Below are positions 1-6,959 of a stretch of 12,895 nucleotides of DNA, piece after piece. Positions within the stretch are counted from its first letter, which is position 1. The number at the start of each line of letters is the position of its first letter. The stretch is taken from NCBI GenBank assembly GCA_023399095.1, contig JAEWQS010000044.1, positions 1-12,895 of the forward strand. Reading direction: 5' to 3'. Both the position numbers and the translations under genes were made by a program. The stretch comes from Bacillota bacterium. GTDB lineage: Bacteria > Bacillota > Clostridia > Christensenellales > SZUA-584. The notes beneath the pieces are model-generated. The model saw only the letters and a list, made by a program, of their open reading frames with translations. It did not search any database and was not told the DNA's origin.

Positions 1-471
1 GCGGTCACGCATGTGAACGGGTGCGCGCTTTGCAGCTGGTTTCACACCCAAGAGGCACTGAAGCTCGGTATGCCTAAGGAAGAAATTTCGCAGCTGCTGG
101 ACGGTGAAATGGCCGATGTGCCAAAGGACGAGGCGATGGCGCTGGTTTTCGCGCAGCATTATGCGGAGACACTGGGGCGTGTGGACAGAGAGGCGTGGCG
201 GCGAGTTGTGCAAGCTTACGGCGCACAAAAGGCGCTGGGTATCCGCGCCGCCATATGCATGATCATGGCGGGCAATGCGCAGGGCAACATCTGGGGCGCG
301 TTTGCGTCGCGCCTTAAGGGCAAGCCGGAGCCGGGCAGTTCACTTGCGAAAGAACTCAGAGTGCTCGCTATCGACATATTTGCCGTGCCGTTTATGCTCA
401 TCTGGGCGGCGTTTGCGTCGTTTATCCGATTTCTTACGCCGGTTCCCGTTGCTAGTCTTAAAACACGGTAG
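1..471 (+). CDS. AhpD-like / carboxymuconolactone decarboxylase family protein, 5' truncated by window edge
   Basis: The reading frame is open from the first base, so the gene starts upstream; the GTG at 13 is an internal codon. Near the visible N-terminus lies NGCALCSWFH, a C-x2-C-x3-H signature like that of AhpD-type alkylhydroperoxidases, where the two cysteines form a redox pair and the histidine relays protons. The stretch after it (EALKLGMPKEEISQLLDGE, then a helix with acidic and alanine residues) matches the all-helical CMD fold. The last ~45 residues (LRVLAIDIFAVPFMLIWAAFASFIRF) form one hydrophobic segment, unusual for the soluble family, suggesting a membrane tail. The TAG stop at 469-471 lies inside the GTAGGGG end of an intergenic inverted repeat, so the natural C-terminus may have been changed. 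Seen: motif and tail. Inferred: a thiol peroxidase or related redox role; substrate unknown. Confidence 0.8.
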   Translation, partial: AVTHVNGCALCSWFHTQEALKLGMPKEEISQLLDGEMADVPKDEAMALVFAQHYAETLGRVDREAWRRVVQAYGAQKALGIRAAICMIMAGNAQGNIWGAFASRLKGKPEPGSSLAKELRVLAIDIFAVPFMLIWAAFASFIRFLTPVPVASLKTR

Positions 472-569
472 GGGTACGTCGACCTGTGAAACATCGAGCG
501 GGCGGGCTATCTACGTGGTATTACCAAACATACGCAATGTCACGGGCGGGCACAGAGACCCGCCCCTAC
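468..569. repeat. Degenerate palindromic intergenic repeat with GTAGGGG/CCCCTAC ends
   Basis: GTAGGGG at 468-474 is matched by its reverse complement CCCCTAC at 563-569. Inside the right half, GGGCGGG (544-550) and CCCGCCC (559-565) form a perfect 7-bp stem with an 8-nt loop. From memory, sequences of the form GGGCGGGCACRGAGRCCCGCCCCTACG are common dispersed repeats in Clostridia; no search was run. It contains no convincing gene. The left end overlaps the stop codon of the upstream AhpD-like gene. Confidence 0.6.
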
Positions 570-586
570 GAGAACGAGCACAATCC

Positions 587-636
587 GGTATGCCGACCCT
601 GCCTAACATTTACGCAATTTCACTGTCGGGCATACC
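587..636. repeat. Inverted repeat / hairpin GGTATGCCGAC...GTCGGGCATACC
   Basis: GGTATGCCGAC at 587-597 is the reverse complement of GTCGGGCATACC at 625-636 apart from one extra G, giving an 11-bp stem with a bulge and a 27-nt loop. The loop and right arm (AACATTTACGCAATTTCACTGTCGGGC) resemble the stretch AACATACGCAATGTCACGGGCGGG at about 528-550, so this may be a second, decayed copy of the preceding repeat. The rest of 637-753 shows no gene or clear terminator. Confidence 0.5.
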
Positions 637-753
637 CTAAGGGGCACACTGCGGAGACCCCGCCGCTACTCCCCCATTGCGGGAACTTTATATCCGTTTG
701 GAACGTCTTATCCCATATGGTGCATTAATGTAAAAAAAAGGAGAACGCCTGAA

Positions 754-1350
754 ATGAAGCGAATATTCTTATTGCTCGTCATCTTTCTTTTCACAGCTAT
801 GGCGGGCTGTTCGTACGCTGTTGAACCACAGAAGTCGAACTTCGCTTCGCCATCCTTGACGGTCGATGCCACGCCGACTCTCACGCCGACTCCTACACCG
901 TCCCCCGCGCCATCACCTTTTCCTATTGAACTGACTGCGCTCCCCGAAGAGTATCCGCCGGAAGTAGCCGCTGCCAACGGTGATTACGTCAGTGTTCATT
1001 TGCAGCAGGTTTTCAATGAGGAAAAGCTGACAGCTTTTCTTGACGCTGTCTCGGATAGAAAAAGTGCCGCCATACGCACAGTCGGATATACAGACGAAGG
1101 AGACCCTATTATTACAGAGGCCATCTTTGATGGCAGCAAATTCACTGTACAACGCGACACAACGCGGGATAAGTTCGGAATAAGGAAGATAGTGCAAGAA
1201 GAATATAAAAACATGCTAAAATATGAGCATGAAGATGGAAGAGTTTTTTTATATCTGACTGACCAGAACGAAATGGATACGTGGGAAAATGGTTTTGAAG
1301 CAATTGTGCTGGCGGTCATAAAGAATACGCCATCCCCATCTGCCGATTGA
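754..1350 (+). CDS. DUF4362-family lipoprotein
   Basis: This is a 198-residue secreted lipoprotein. Residues 1-18 are a signal peptide (MKRIF, then a hydrophobic run) ending in a lipobox-like TAMAGC, with Cys19 the likely lipidated residue, which would anchor the protein to the outer face of the membrane. Residues ~36-58 are a Thr/Pro-rich linker (PTLTPTPTPSPAPSPFP) encoded by short tandem repeats in the DNA. Residues ~66-190 resemble DUF4362, a Firmicutes domain of unknown function: NGDYVSVH at the start, a conserved-looking IRTVGYTDEGDPII core (107-120), then RDTTRDKFG (134-142) and a final FLYLTD strand. The ATG at 754 follows AAGGAG at 739-744 by about 10 nt. It is flanked by repeat-rich DNA on one side and the AmmeMemoRadiSam promoter on the other, so it is probably transcribed alone. 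Function unknown; no enzyme motif is seen. Confidence 0.8.
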   Translation: MKRIFLLLVIFLFTAMAGCSYAVEPQKSNFASPSLTVDATPTLTPTPTPSPAPSPFPIELTALPEEYPPEVAAANGDYVSVHLQQVFNEEKLTAFLDAVSDRKSAAIRTVGYTDEGDPIITEAIFDGSKFTVQRDTTRDKFGIRKIVQEEYKNMLKYEHEDGRVFLYLTDQNEMDTWENGFEAIVLAVIKNTPSPSAD

Positions 1351-1396
1351 CGGTTAATCTTATTCATAAAGAACAAATATTTAAAAAGAAGCGAGA

Positions 1397-1438
1397 CTGA
1401 TAGATAAACTTGAACGTGGTATAATATGGGTAGGGAGG
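1397..1438 (+). promoter_or_regulatory. Sigma-A-type extended -10 promoter and RBS of the AmmeMemoRadiSam operon
   Basis: A perfect TATAAT at 1420-1425 is preceded by TG at 1417-1418, giving the extended -10 TGGTATAAT. A weak -35 (CTGATA, 1397-1402) lies 17 bp upstream. Transcription should start near 1432, leaving a 5' leader of only ~16 nt that is almost entirely the Shine-Dalgarno AGGGAGG (1432-1438). Confidence 0.7.
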
Positions 1439-1447
1439 ATATGACTC

Positions 1448-2833
1448 ATGGCCATTGAATACGCTTGTATCGTGCCGCATCCGCCGCTCATCGTTCCGGC
1501 GGTCGGCAAGGGAGAAGAAAACAAAATCACCTCCACGGTGGAGGCTTATAAACAGGTGGCGTGCGAGATCACGCGCATAAAGCCGCAAACCATCGTGATC
1601 GCGTCGCCGCATTCTGTTATGTACGGCGACTATATTCATATATCGCCCGGAAAATCCGCGAAGGGCGCGTTTGACCGTTTCGGCGCGCCGCAGGCACACT
1701 TCGAAAAAACGTACGACACAGAATTTGTCAGCACACTTTCCGATATCACGTTTGATAAGAACATACACGCAGGCACGCTGGGCGAGCGTGACTCCGAGTT
1801 GGATCACGGCACCATGGTGCCGCTGCATTTCATCGATCAATATTGTCAGGATTATCAGCTTGTTCGCGTCTCAATTTCCGGCCTGTCATTCTTGGAGCAC
1901 TACCGCTTCGGCGTGTGCGTCGCAGAAGCGGCGCAAAAGCTGGGGCGAAAAACCGTTTTTGTGGCCAGCGGCGATTTGTCGCATAAGCTGCTAAGCAGTG
2001 GTCCTTATGGCTTTGCTGCCGAAGGCCCCGCTTTTGACGAACAGGTGACGCGAGCAATGCGCGAAGGTGACTTTGGTCGATTCTTTGAGTTTGACGAGGT
2101 ATTTGCCGAAGCGGCGGCCGAATGCGGCCTGCGCTCATTTGTTGAAATGGCGGGCGCGCTGGATGGACTAAGTGTCAAACCGGCCGCGTTTTCATATGAA
2201 GGCCCGTTCGGTGTGGGCTATGGCGTCTGCGGCTATGAGATCGGCGAAGCCGATGAAAGCAGGCGCTTTGGTGATATTTTTGAACGCAAGCAGGCGGCAA
2301 AGCTTGCCGAGACAAAGAATAATGAAGATGAATATGTAAGGCTTGCGCGTCTGTCGCTTGAGACATATGTGAAGACGGGCAAGCGCGCAAAGCTGCCGGA
2401 CGGCTTGCCGGACGATATGCTGAACAATCGGGCGGGTGTATTCGTGTCCCTCAAGAAAAACGGACGTTTGCGCGGGTGCATCGGCACGATTGAGCCGACC
2501 GCACCGTCTATCGCGGAAGAAATCCTGCGCAATGCCATCAGTGCGGGCACGGGCGATCCGCGCTTTGACGTGGTGACGCAGGATGAACTGGCGGAGCTTG
2601 TATACAGCGTGGATGTGCTCGGCGAGGCGGAGCCTGCGCCGTCTATGGACGATCTTGATGTCAAACGCTATGGCATGATTGTGACAAAGGGTCATAAACG
2701 CGGGCTGCTGCTGCCCAATCTCGAAGGTGTCAATTCTCCTGAGGAACAGGTGAATATCGCGCTGCAAAAGGCGGGTATACCTCGTAACGATAGGTACACA
2801 ATGGAACGTTTTGAGGTGGTGAGGCATAAATGA
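1448..2833 (+). CDS. AmmeMemoRadiSam system protein: Memo/LigB-like domain fused to AMMECR1 domain
   Basis: This 461-residue protein has two domains. Residues ~1-265 form a class III extradiol-dioxygenase/Memo-like domain, with candidate metal ligands in PHPPLIVP (His11), ASPHS (His55), DHGTMVPLHF (His120, His127) and SGDLSH (His179). Residues ~290-461 form an AMMECR1 domain carrying the family hallmark LRGCIG (341-346), plus GDPRF (369-373) and KRGLLLPNLEGV (417-428). Memo, AMMECR1 and a radical SAM protein co-occur as the AmmeMemoRadiSam system in bacteria and archaea; the reaction is not settled. Here the first two are one polypeptide. The ATG at 1448 is chosen because AGGGAGG lies 9 nt upstream; the earlier ATG at 1441 opens a frame that stops after five codons. 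The TGA stop overlaps the ATG of the radical SAM gene (ATGA), indicating translational coupling. A related name for such fusions is system protein A. Confidence 0.9.
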   Translation: MAIEYACIVPHPPLIVPAVGKGEENKITSTVEAYKQVACEITRIKPQTIVIASPHSVMYGDYIHISPGKSAKGAFDRFGAPQAHFEKTYDTEFVSTLSDITFDKNIHAGTLGERDSELDHGTMVPLHFIDQYCQDYQLVRVSISGLSFLEHYRFGVCVAEAAQKLGRKTVFVASGDLSHKLLSSGPYGFAAEGPAFDEQVTRAMREGDFGRFFEFDEVFAEAAAECGLRSFVEMAGALDGLSVKPAAFSYEGPFGVGYGVCGYEIGEADESRRFGDIFERKQAAKLAETKNNEDEYVRLARLSLETYVKTGKRAKLPDGLPDDMLNNRAGVFVSLKKNGRLRGCIGTIEPTAPSIAEEILRNAISAGTGDPRFDVVTQDELAELVYSVDVLGEAEPAPSMDDLDVKRYGMIVTKGHKRGLLLPNLEGVNSPEEQVNIALQKAGIPRNDRYTMERFEVVRHK

Positions 2834-3651
2834 GCAAGCTCTTGTGCGGTATCTGCCCTCAGGACTGTTTGCTTGAAGACGGGCAGACAGGCTTTTGCCG
2901 AGCACGCACAAGGTACGGCGGCGAGATACGTGCGAACAACTACGGGCGTGTGACATCCATTGCGCTGGACCCCATTGAGAAAAAGCCGTTGCGCCATTTC
3001 TGCCCGGGTAGCATGATACTCTCTGTGGGCAGCTACGGTTGTAACCTGCGCTGTCCGTTTTGCCAGAACCACGAAATATCCATGACAGATGAGCGTATCG
3101 GCAGCATGTTTATATCTCCCGAGGCGCTTTTGGAAAAGGCGCTTGAGATTCGCGGCAATATCGGCGTGGCGTTTACTTACAATGAGCCGCTCATCGGCTA
3201 TGAATACATTCGTGACTGCGCGTTGCTTCTCAAGCAAAACGGCCTCAAAACGGTGCTTGTGACCAACGGTTACATTCATGAGGAGCCGATGGAAAAGCTG
3301 CTGCCGAATATCGACGCGATGAACATCGATCTAAAGGCTTTCACCGAGGACTACTACCAAACGCTCAAAGGGCATCTGGAGCCTGTGAAACGCACAATCG
3401 CGCTTTGCGCGCCGCGCTGCCACGTGGAGGTCACCACGCTGATTGTACCGGAACAGAACGACAGTGAGGAGGATATGCGCCGCCTGTCGGTCTGGCTAGC
3501 TGGCAACGATAAGAAAATACCGCTGCACATATCGCGCTTTTTCCCGCGCTACCATATGAACGATACACATGCGACGCCCATTGATCTCATAAAAAGGCTC
3601 GCCGCTGTTGCGCGCGAGGTGCTGGATAACGTCTATACGGGCAACTGCTAA
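2830..3651 (+). CDS. AmmeMemoRadiSam system radical SAM enzyme
   Basis: This 273-residue radical SAM protein is related to pyruvate formate-lyase activating enzymes. The 4Fe-4S/SAM motif is C71-x3-C75-x2-C78 (CNLRCPFC), followed by QNHEIS. Four cysteines near the N-terminus (C6, C9, C13, C23; CGICPQDC...GFC) precede it, as in the AmmeMemoRadiSam rSAM subfamily, and may bind a further metal or cluster. Further typical features are FTYNEPLI (173-180 region), VTNGYI, and the DAMNIDLKAF strand, with a C-terminal HISRFFPRYHM stretch. The length is typical for a short PflA-type enzyme with no extra SPASM domain, although the HISRFFP region and N-terminal cysteines are distinctive. It begins inside the stop codon of the Memo-AMMECR1 gene, so the two are made together and presumably act on one substrate. 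Its target is unknown; in sequence alone it cannot be told whether it modifies a protein or a small molecule. Confidence 0.9.
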   Translation: MSKLLCGICPQDCLLEDGQTGFCRARTRYGGEIRANNYGRVTSIALDPIEKKPLRHFCPGSMILSVGSYGCNLRCPFCQNHEISMTDERIGSMFISPEALLEKALEIRGNIGVAFTYNEPLIGYEYIRDCALLLKQNGLKTVLVTNGYIHEEPMEKLLPNIDAMNIDLKAFTEDYYQTLKGHLEPVKRTIALCAPRCHVEVTTLIVPEQNDSEEDMRRLSVWLAGNDKKIPLHISRFFPRYHMNDTHATPIDLIKRLAAVAREVLDNVYTGNC

Positions 3652-3725
3652 CACGAAATGATGAGTTAACTGTAAAGGGTAAATGCTGATAGATTTTTTG
3701 ATTGGTAAAGGATGATGGTTTGACA

Positions 3726-4574
3726 ATGAATAAATTCGGAATACACCCATCTCTAGAATTAAACGAAGCTTATAAGAAAAAATATTGGCAGGTTCAGAAT
3801 CCCAAGAATGCTAGGATTCTCTTTCTAGGATTGGATGCAAACTGGGAGCTCGATATAGAAACAAATGACACGGATATTTTAAAAGAAGTCTTAGAATACT
3901 TAAATGACGGGGTAACTTATTGGAAACAAAAAGGCTATCATCATCCCTTTTTATCAAAAAGGTATAATAAAGGTGATGGGTATACTTATCACTCCCGTTT
4001 TCTAAAGATGGGTATAACAAGCGAATATGCAGATGAAATCTCATTTATCGAGTTGCTAAACGTACCGACATATGGTATGTCATCAAAGTCAACTAAATTG
4101 TTTGATAGTCTACTTGATATAGGACATTTGCGTGAGCTCGATGGAATTATATTTAATAAAAAACCCAAGATCGTATTTCTGCCAAAATCGTTGTATGAGA
4201 AAATCAAGATAATAAGAAAGAAGCTTAAGCTTAACTCTCTTTTTAATTTTGAAACGGAGCTCGAACAAGGAATAAATTATAATAACAAATTGATGAATAT
4301 CCATAGAAGTGGCGATGTCTTTGTCTTTGTACATACTCACTTTTCCAACGCAATCTCCGATAAACATATAACAAACGTTGGCAGTGTTGCTAAATCGTTT
4401 TTAAAAAACTCAAACGTAATGCGTCCATGGCTAGTGAAAATAGGAGCCGAAGTAGCAGATATGCATTCAAAAGAAATATATGCAAAGGATATTATGGAGT
4501 TGTTGGAGATTATCAAAATGAAAGAAAATGTGTTAAGCAACAAACCAATTGAGATTGACTACATTGGGGCTTAA
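3726..4574 (+). CDS. AT-rich orphan protein with uracil-DNA-glycosylase-like motif order
   Basis: This is a 282-residue cytoplasmic protein with no signal peptide. I do not recognise a named family. The motif order recalls the UDG fold: a hydrophobic strand with GLDAN (residues 31-39, like the GQDPY loop), ELLNVPTYG (109-117, like the second strand), KPKIVFLPKSLYEKI (146-160, like the VFLLWG strand), then VFVHTHFSNAIS (200-211, like HPSPLS). This is inference; key UDG residues are not all present. The gene is clearly more AT-rich and uses more AAA/ATA/TTA codons than its neighbours, which suggests acquisition by transfer. The ATG at 3726 begins MNKFGIHPS; AAAGGA at 3707-3712 lies 13 nt away, so an in-frame TTG at 3720 (7-nt spacing) is an equally good start. 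A TTG at 3702 has no RBS. No promoter was found in the 74-bp gap after the radical SAM gene, so read-through from that operon is possible. Confidence 0.75.
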   Translation: MNKFGIHPSLELNEAYKKKYWQVQNPKNARILFLGLDANWELDIETNDTDILKEVLEYLNDGVTYWKQKGYHHPFLSKRYNKGDGYTYHSRFLKMGITSEYADEISFIELLNVPTYGMSSKSTKLFDSLLDIGHLRELDGIIFNKKPKIVFLPKSLYEKIKIIRKKLKLNSLFNFETELEQGINYNNKLMNIHRSGDVFVFVHTHFSNAISDKHITNVGSVAKSFLKNSNVMRPWLVKIGAEVADMHSKEIYAKDIMELLEIIKMKENVLSNKPIEIDYIGA

Positions 4575-4624
4575 AAAAAGATGAGATTAATTCACTTGTT
4601 ATAAATAAACATGATTCCAAAACA

Positions 4625-4677
4625 TTGAAATACATACCGCTTGTTTGATATAATAACTTTATATTGATTTTAAGGAG
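4625..4677 (+). promoter_or_regulatory. Strong sigma-A promoter and RBS of the PH-like/zinc-ribbon operon
   Basis: The -35 is TTGAAA (4625-4630) and the -10 is TATAAT (4649-4654), with an 18-bp spacer and an extended TGA just before the -10 (4646-4648). The predicted start is near 4661. AAGGAG at 4672-4677 lies 6 nt before the TTG start at 4684. The promoter sits in AT-rich DNA after the orphan gene; no terminator hairpin is visible in 4575-4624. Confidence 0.75.
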
Positions 4678-4683
4678 ACGCTT

Positions 4684-5862
4684 TTGGACAAGGAGACTGA
4701 GGTCAATCCTTTGGTAGCTGATGCGGAAGAAGAAATTAAGCCGCTGATTACCGCAAAGCTCACCTATGAATGCGGCGACGTTAAATATGAGAAGCTTAAC
4801 GCCCGGCTTTTTAACGACGTGCTTGAATTAACAGGCGTCGGCTTTTCATGTTCTATTAAATTGAATACCATATCCGCCGTTGAGGCCGTAAGCTATAAGG
4901 TGCTGGTGCGCCACAAAAAGGGCGATATCACGCTTTCTATGCTGGGTCATCTCTATGAGGATTTTGTGCGGCATTTCGTCCGCACGTATAACGAAATCGT
5001 ATTTAACGAATCACTGATGAGCGAAAAATCGCACTTTGAAGCGCAAGGGCAGTATGTGTCACTTGCGGGGGAAGCAGCGCCTGCTGTTTTTCGCATCTGC
5101 GAAACGGCGCTTGTGATATTGCCGCACACGCATGCGCTGGTGCGCATACCGTTTTGCCTGATGGCGGAAGTGAAAAACGAGCCGTATCGTTTTACCATCA
5201 CCGACAAAATGGGCCGCAGCTATGTATTGCAAAAGCTTGGGTTTTCCACGGATAATTTCTTGCGCGAATTCAAGGTGCGTGAAGCGGAGCTGATGAAGCA
5301 GACCAAGGAGAAGCTAAGCGGCATTGCGCCAGTCAGCGATGAGTTGGCACGCCTCATGATGGAAGGACTCGTGGTGAGCGTGGAGAGCATACGCGTCGTG
5401 TCCGCTCCGTTTGCGGAGGCGCTGGAAGCAAAGCTTATCGAGCAGATACCGCAAGAGTACGGATATTTAGAATCCGTGTCCGGTACGCTGGCTGTGGGTA
5501 TCAAACGCGGCCTTATGGGTTCACTCACGGGGGAGAGCATCATCCTTTTGGCGCCTTCTGGCAGCAAGGCAATAATGGAAAGCCTTGGCGAATCGGCATC
5601 GGCCACTTACGTGTTCGACATGGGTGATATGGCGTGGGAAGCGTTCCTGCCCGCTTTCAACGAGAGTATGCTCGCGGTCAATTTTCGTCGCGAGCCGATA
5701 TATATGAGCGATGAAACGCTGGCGTCCGACAAGCACGAGGCTTACAGGAATGCCATCGTGCGCTGTCCGTCGCTTAAGACTCTTCGATCACAGTTTTTAG
5801 GCCGCGTGACTCACAGCGGGTTTGACACATGGAAACGCTCGCTTGACGCTTATATCAAATAA
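4684..5862 (+). CDS. Hypothetical protein with probable tandem PH-like domains
   Basis: This 392-residue protein is acidic at the N-terminus and has no signal peptide or membrane segment. I do not recognise a named family. Residues ~20-108 and ~125-205 each show alternating hydrophobic strands (AKLTYECGDVKYEKLNARLF, LVILPHTHALVRIPF) closed by an amphipathic helix (LYEDFVRHFVRTYNEIVF, TDNFLREFKVREAELMKQ). This strand-then-helix pattern fits a PH-like fold, which usually binds lipids or peptides; this is inference. Residues ~220-390 hold a further, different region with IKRGLMGSLTGESIILLAPSGSKAIMES and a YVFDMGDMAWEAF segment. The TTG at 4684 is chosen because AAGGAG is 6 nt upstream and a strong promoter is correctly spaced. 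Its TAA stop touches the RBS of the next gene, so it is the first gene of a three-gene operon with two zinc-ribbon proteins, probably physical partners. Confidence 0.85.
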   Translation: MDKETEVNPLVADAEEEIKPLITAKLTYECGDVKYEKLNARLFNDVLELTGVGFSCSIKLNTISAVEAVSYKVLVRHKKGDITLSMLGHLYEDFVRHFVRTYNEIVFNESLMSEKSHFEAQGQYVSLAGEAAPAVFRICETALVILPHTHALVRIPFCLMAEVKNEPYRFTITDKMGRSYVLQKLGFSTDNFLREFKVREAELMKQTKEKLSGIAPVSDELARLMMEGLVVSVESIRVVSAPFAEALEAKLIEQIPQEYGYLESVSGTLAVGIKRGLMGSLTGESIILLAPSGSKAIMESLGESASATYVFDMGDMAWEAFLPAFNESMLAVNFRREPIYMSDETLASDKHEAYRNAIVRCPSLKTLRSQFLGRVTHSGFDTWKRSLDAYIK

Positions 5863-5873
5863 GGAGGTAGACT

Positions 5874-6215
5874 ATGGCGGGATACGACAAGCCATGTATC
5901 GGCTGCGGAACGTTTATCGGTTACGACAGCCAATTTTGCCCCGTATGCGGGCGGCAGAGCCCGTTCTACGACGCCTGCCCGGCATGCAACATCGAAATCA
6001 AGCGTGAGTGGCAGCGCTGTCCATCCTGCGGGCGCGATCTTTACACCGTATGTCCGCATTGCGGCCAGAGAACATATGTGGTCGAAAAGTGCGACATGTG
6101 CCATCAGTCACTGATGATCAAATGTGAAAACAAGCTGTGTCAAGGGCTTCAGTTCTTTGAGAACACAAAGTGCACCTTGTGCGGCAAGAAAATAAAACAC
6201 AAGAAAGGAAAATAG
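5874..6215 (+). CDS. Double zinc ribbon protein, 16 cysteines
   Basis: This 113-residue protein is almost wholly made of zinc ribbons. It has eight paired cysteines: C8/C11, C22/C25, C35/C38, C49/C52, C60/C63, C73/C76, C84/C89 and C100/C103. These would bind four Zn ions as two DZR-type double ribbons; all spacings are C-x2-C except C84-x4-C89. The C-terminus is basic (KKIKHKKGK). Such proteins often mediate protein or nucleic-acid contacts rather than catalysis. The ATG at 5874 has an ideal RBS, AAGGAGG at 5861-5867, that overlaps the stop of the PH-like gene. The next gene starts 4 bp after its stop. This spacing implies co-transcription and probably a complex with both neighbours. No specific partner or role can be named from sequence. 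Confidence 0.9.
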   Translation: MAGYDKPCIGCGTFIGYDSQFCPVCGRQSPFYDACPACNIEIKREWQRCPSCGRDLYTVCPHCGQRTYVVEKCDMCHQSLMIKCENKLCQGLQFFENTKCTLCGKKIKHKKGK

Positions 6216-6219
6216 AGAA

Positions 6220-6888
6220 ATGATGCAGGCATTTACCCGCAACTATGAGGATAACAGCACGGATGCAGGCTTTCAATTCACGTTTTATTGTGATGTGTGC
6301 CATGATGGGTTTAAGACATCGTTTATCGAATCGGCCACATATAAAAAAGGGAGTTTGCTGAGAGGTCTCTCGCGCGGAATCGGTGCGGCAAGCAGTCTTT
6401 TTGGCGGCGCTTTGGGCAACATCAGCCACGCGGCATACCAAGGCGAACATATACTTTCTGAGCGCTTTGAAGGCATGTCGCCCGAATGGCAGAAGGAGCA
6501 TGAAAAGGCATTCGCGATGGCGCAGAACGAGGCAAAGCAGCATTTTCACCGCTGTCACAAGTGCCACAGCTGGGTCTGCGACACCTGCTTTAACGACGAA
6601 GTGGGCCTTTGCGCCGAATGCGCGCCTCGCGCAAATGTGGAAATCGCCGCGGCGCGAGCCGATAAGATGAAGCGCGACATCTGGGACAAGGCGGATCAGA
6701 CACAGGTGTTCCAAGGCGAGATCGAGCAGAAGACGACGTTTTGCCCCAACTGCGGCAAGCCCGCGGGCAACGCCAAGTTCTGCACCAATTGCGGCAGCAA
6801 TCTCGGGCTCAACGTGTGTTCCAAGTGCGGCGCTGAGAACGATGCAAGCGTGCGCTTTTGCGGCGAATGCGGAAACAAACTGAAATAA
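6220..6888 (+). CDS. Zinc-ribbon protein with split N-terminal and C-terminal cysteine modules
   Basis: This 222-residue protein also carries 16 paired cysteines. Residues 20-27 hold CDVC. A glycine/serine-rich stretch at 44-72 (GSLLRGLSRGIGAASSLFGG) follows, which could be a short amphipathic or membrane-touching segment. Residues 110-134 hold CHKC...CDTC...CAEC, a compact treble-clef or RING-like cluster that pairs with the first CxxC. After a charged helix (~140-170), residues 173-222 form two classic C-terminal zinc ribbons (FCPNCG, FCTNCG, CSKCGAEND, FCGECGNKLK). The ATG at 6220 lies 11 nt after AAAGGA and 4 bp after the preceding gene; the ATG at 6223 is an alternative. It is the last gene of the PH-like/zinc-ribbon operon and is followed by a hairpin at 6911-6936. 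Role unknown; a scaffold or adaptor is the simplest guess. Confidence 0.9.
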   Translation: MMQAFTRNYEDNSTDAGFQFTFYCDVCHDGFKTSFIESATYKKGSLLRGLSRGIGAASSLFGGALGNISHAAYQGEHILSERFEGMSPEWQKEHEKAFAMAQNEAKQHFHRCHKCHSWVCDTCFNDEVGLCAECAPRANVEIAAARADKMKRDIWDKADQTQVFQGEIEQKTTFCPNCGKPAGNAKFCTNCGSNLGLNVCSKCGAENDASVRFCGECGNKLK

Positions 6889-6910
6889 ACGAGATTGAGT
6901 ATTAATAATT

Positions 6911-6940
6911 GAGGCAGCATCTGCGGGTGCTGTCTCTAAT
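6911..6940 (+). terminator. Hairpin after the zinc-ribbon operon, probable terminator
   Basis: GAGGCAGCATC (6911-6921) pairs with GGTGCTGTCTC (6926-6936) over 11 bp, including two G-U pairs, around the tetraloop TGCG. The tract that follows (TAATCATT) is only moderately T-rich, so termination may be partial. Confidence 0.5.
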
Positions 6941-6959
6941 CATTCAAAAGCGGTTTGCT

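Noticed and set aside
486..728. 80-residue + strand ORF in the repeat region
   Set aside because: It runs across inverted repeats, lacks an RBS, and its sequence has no domain-like pattern.
2192..2956. 254-residue minus-strand frame
   Set aside because: It is antisense to the AMMECR1 domain and the start of the radical SAM gene, with no RBS and shadow-like composition.
3702..3725. TTG start at 3702 for the AT-rich orphan
   Set aside because: There is no Shine-Dalgarno sequence at useful distance; the AAAGGA at 3707-3712 lies inside this extension and serves a later start (3720 or 3726).
5874..6888. Transposase or phage zinc-finger genes
   Set aside because: No DDE, integrase or resolvase motifs and no terminal repeats flank the pair; the cysteines form ordinary zinc ribbons in an operon.
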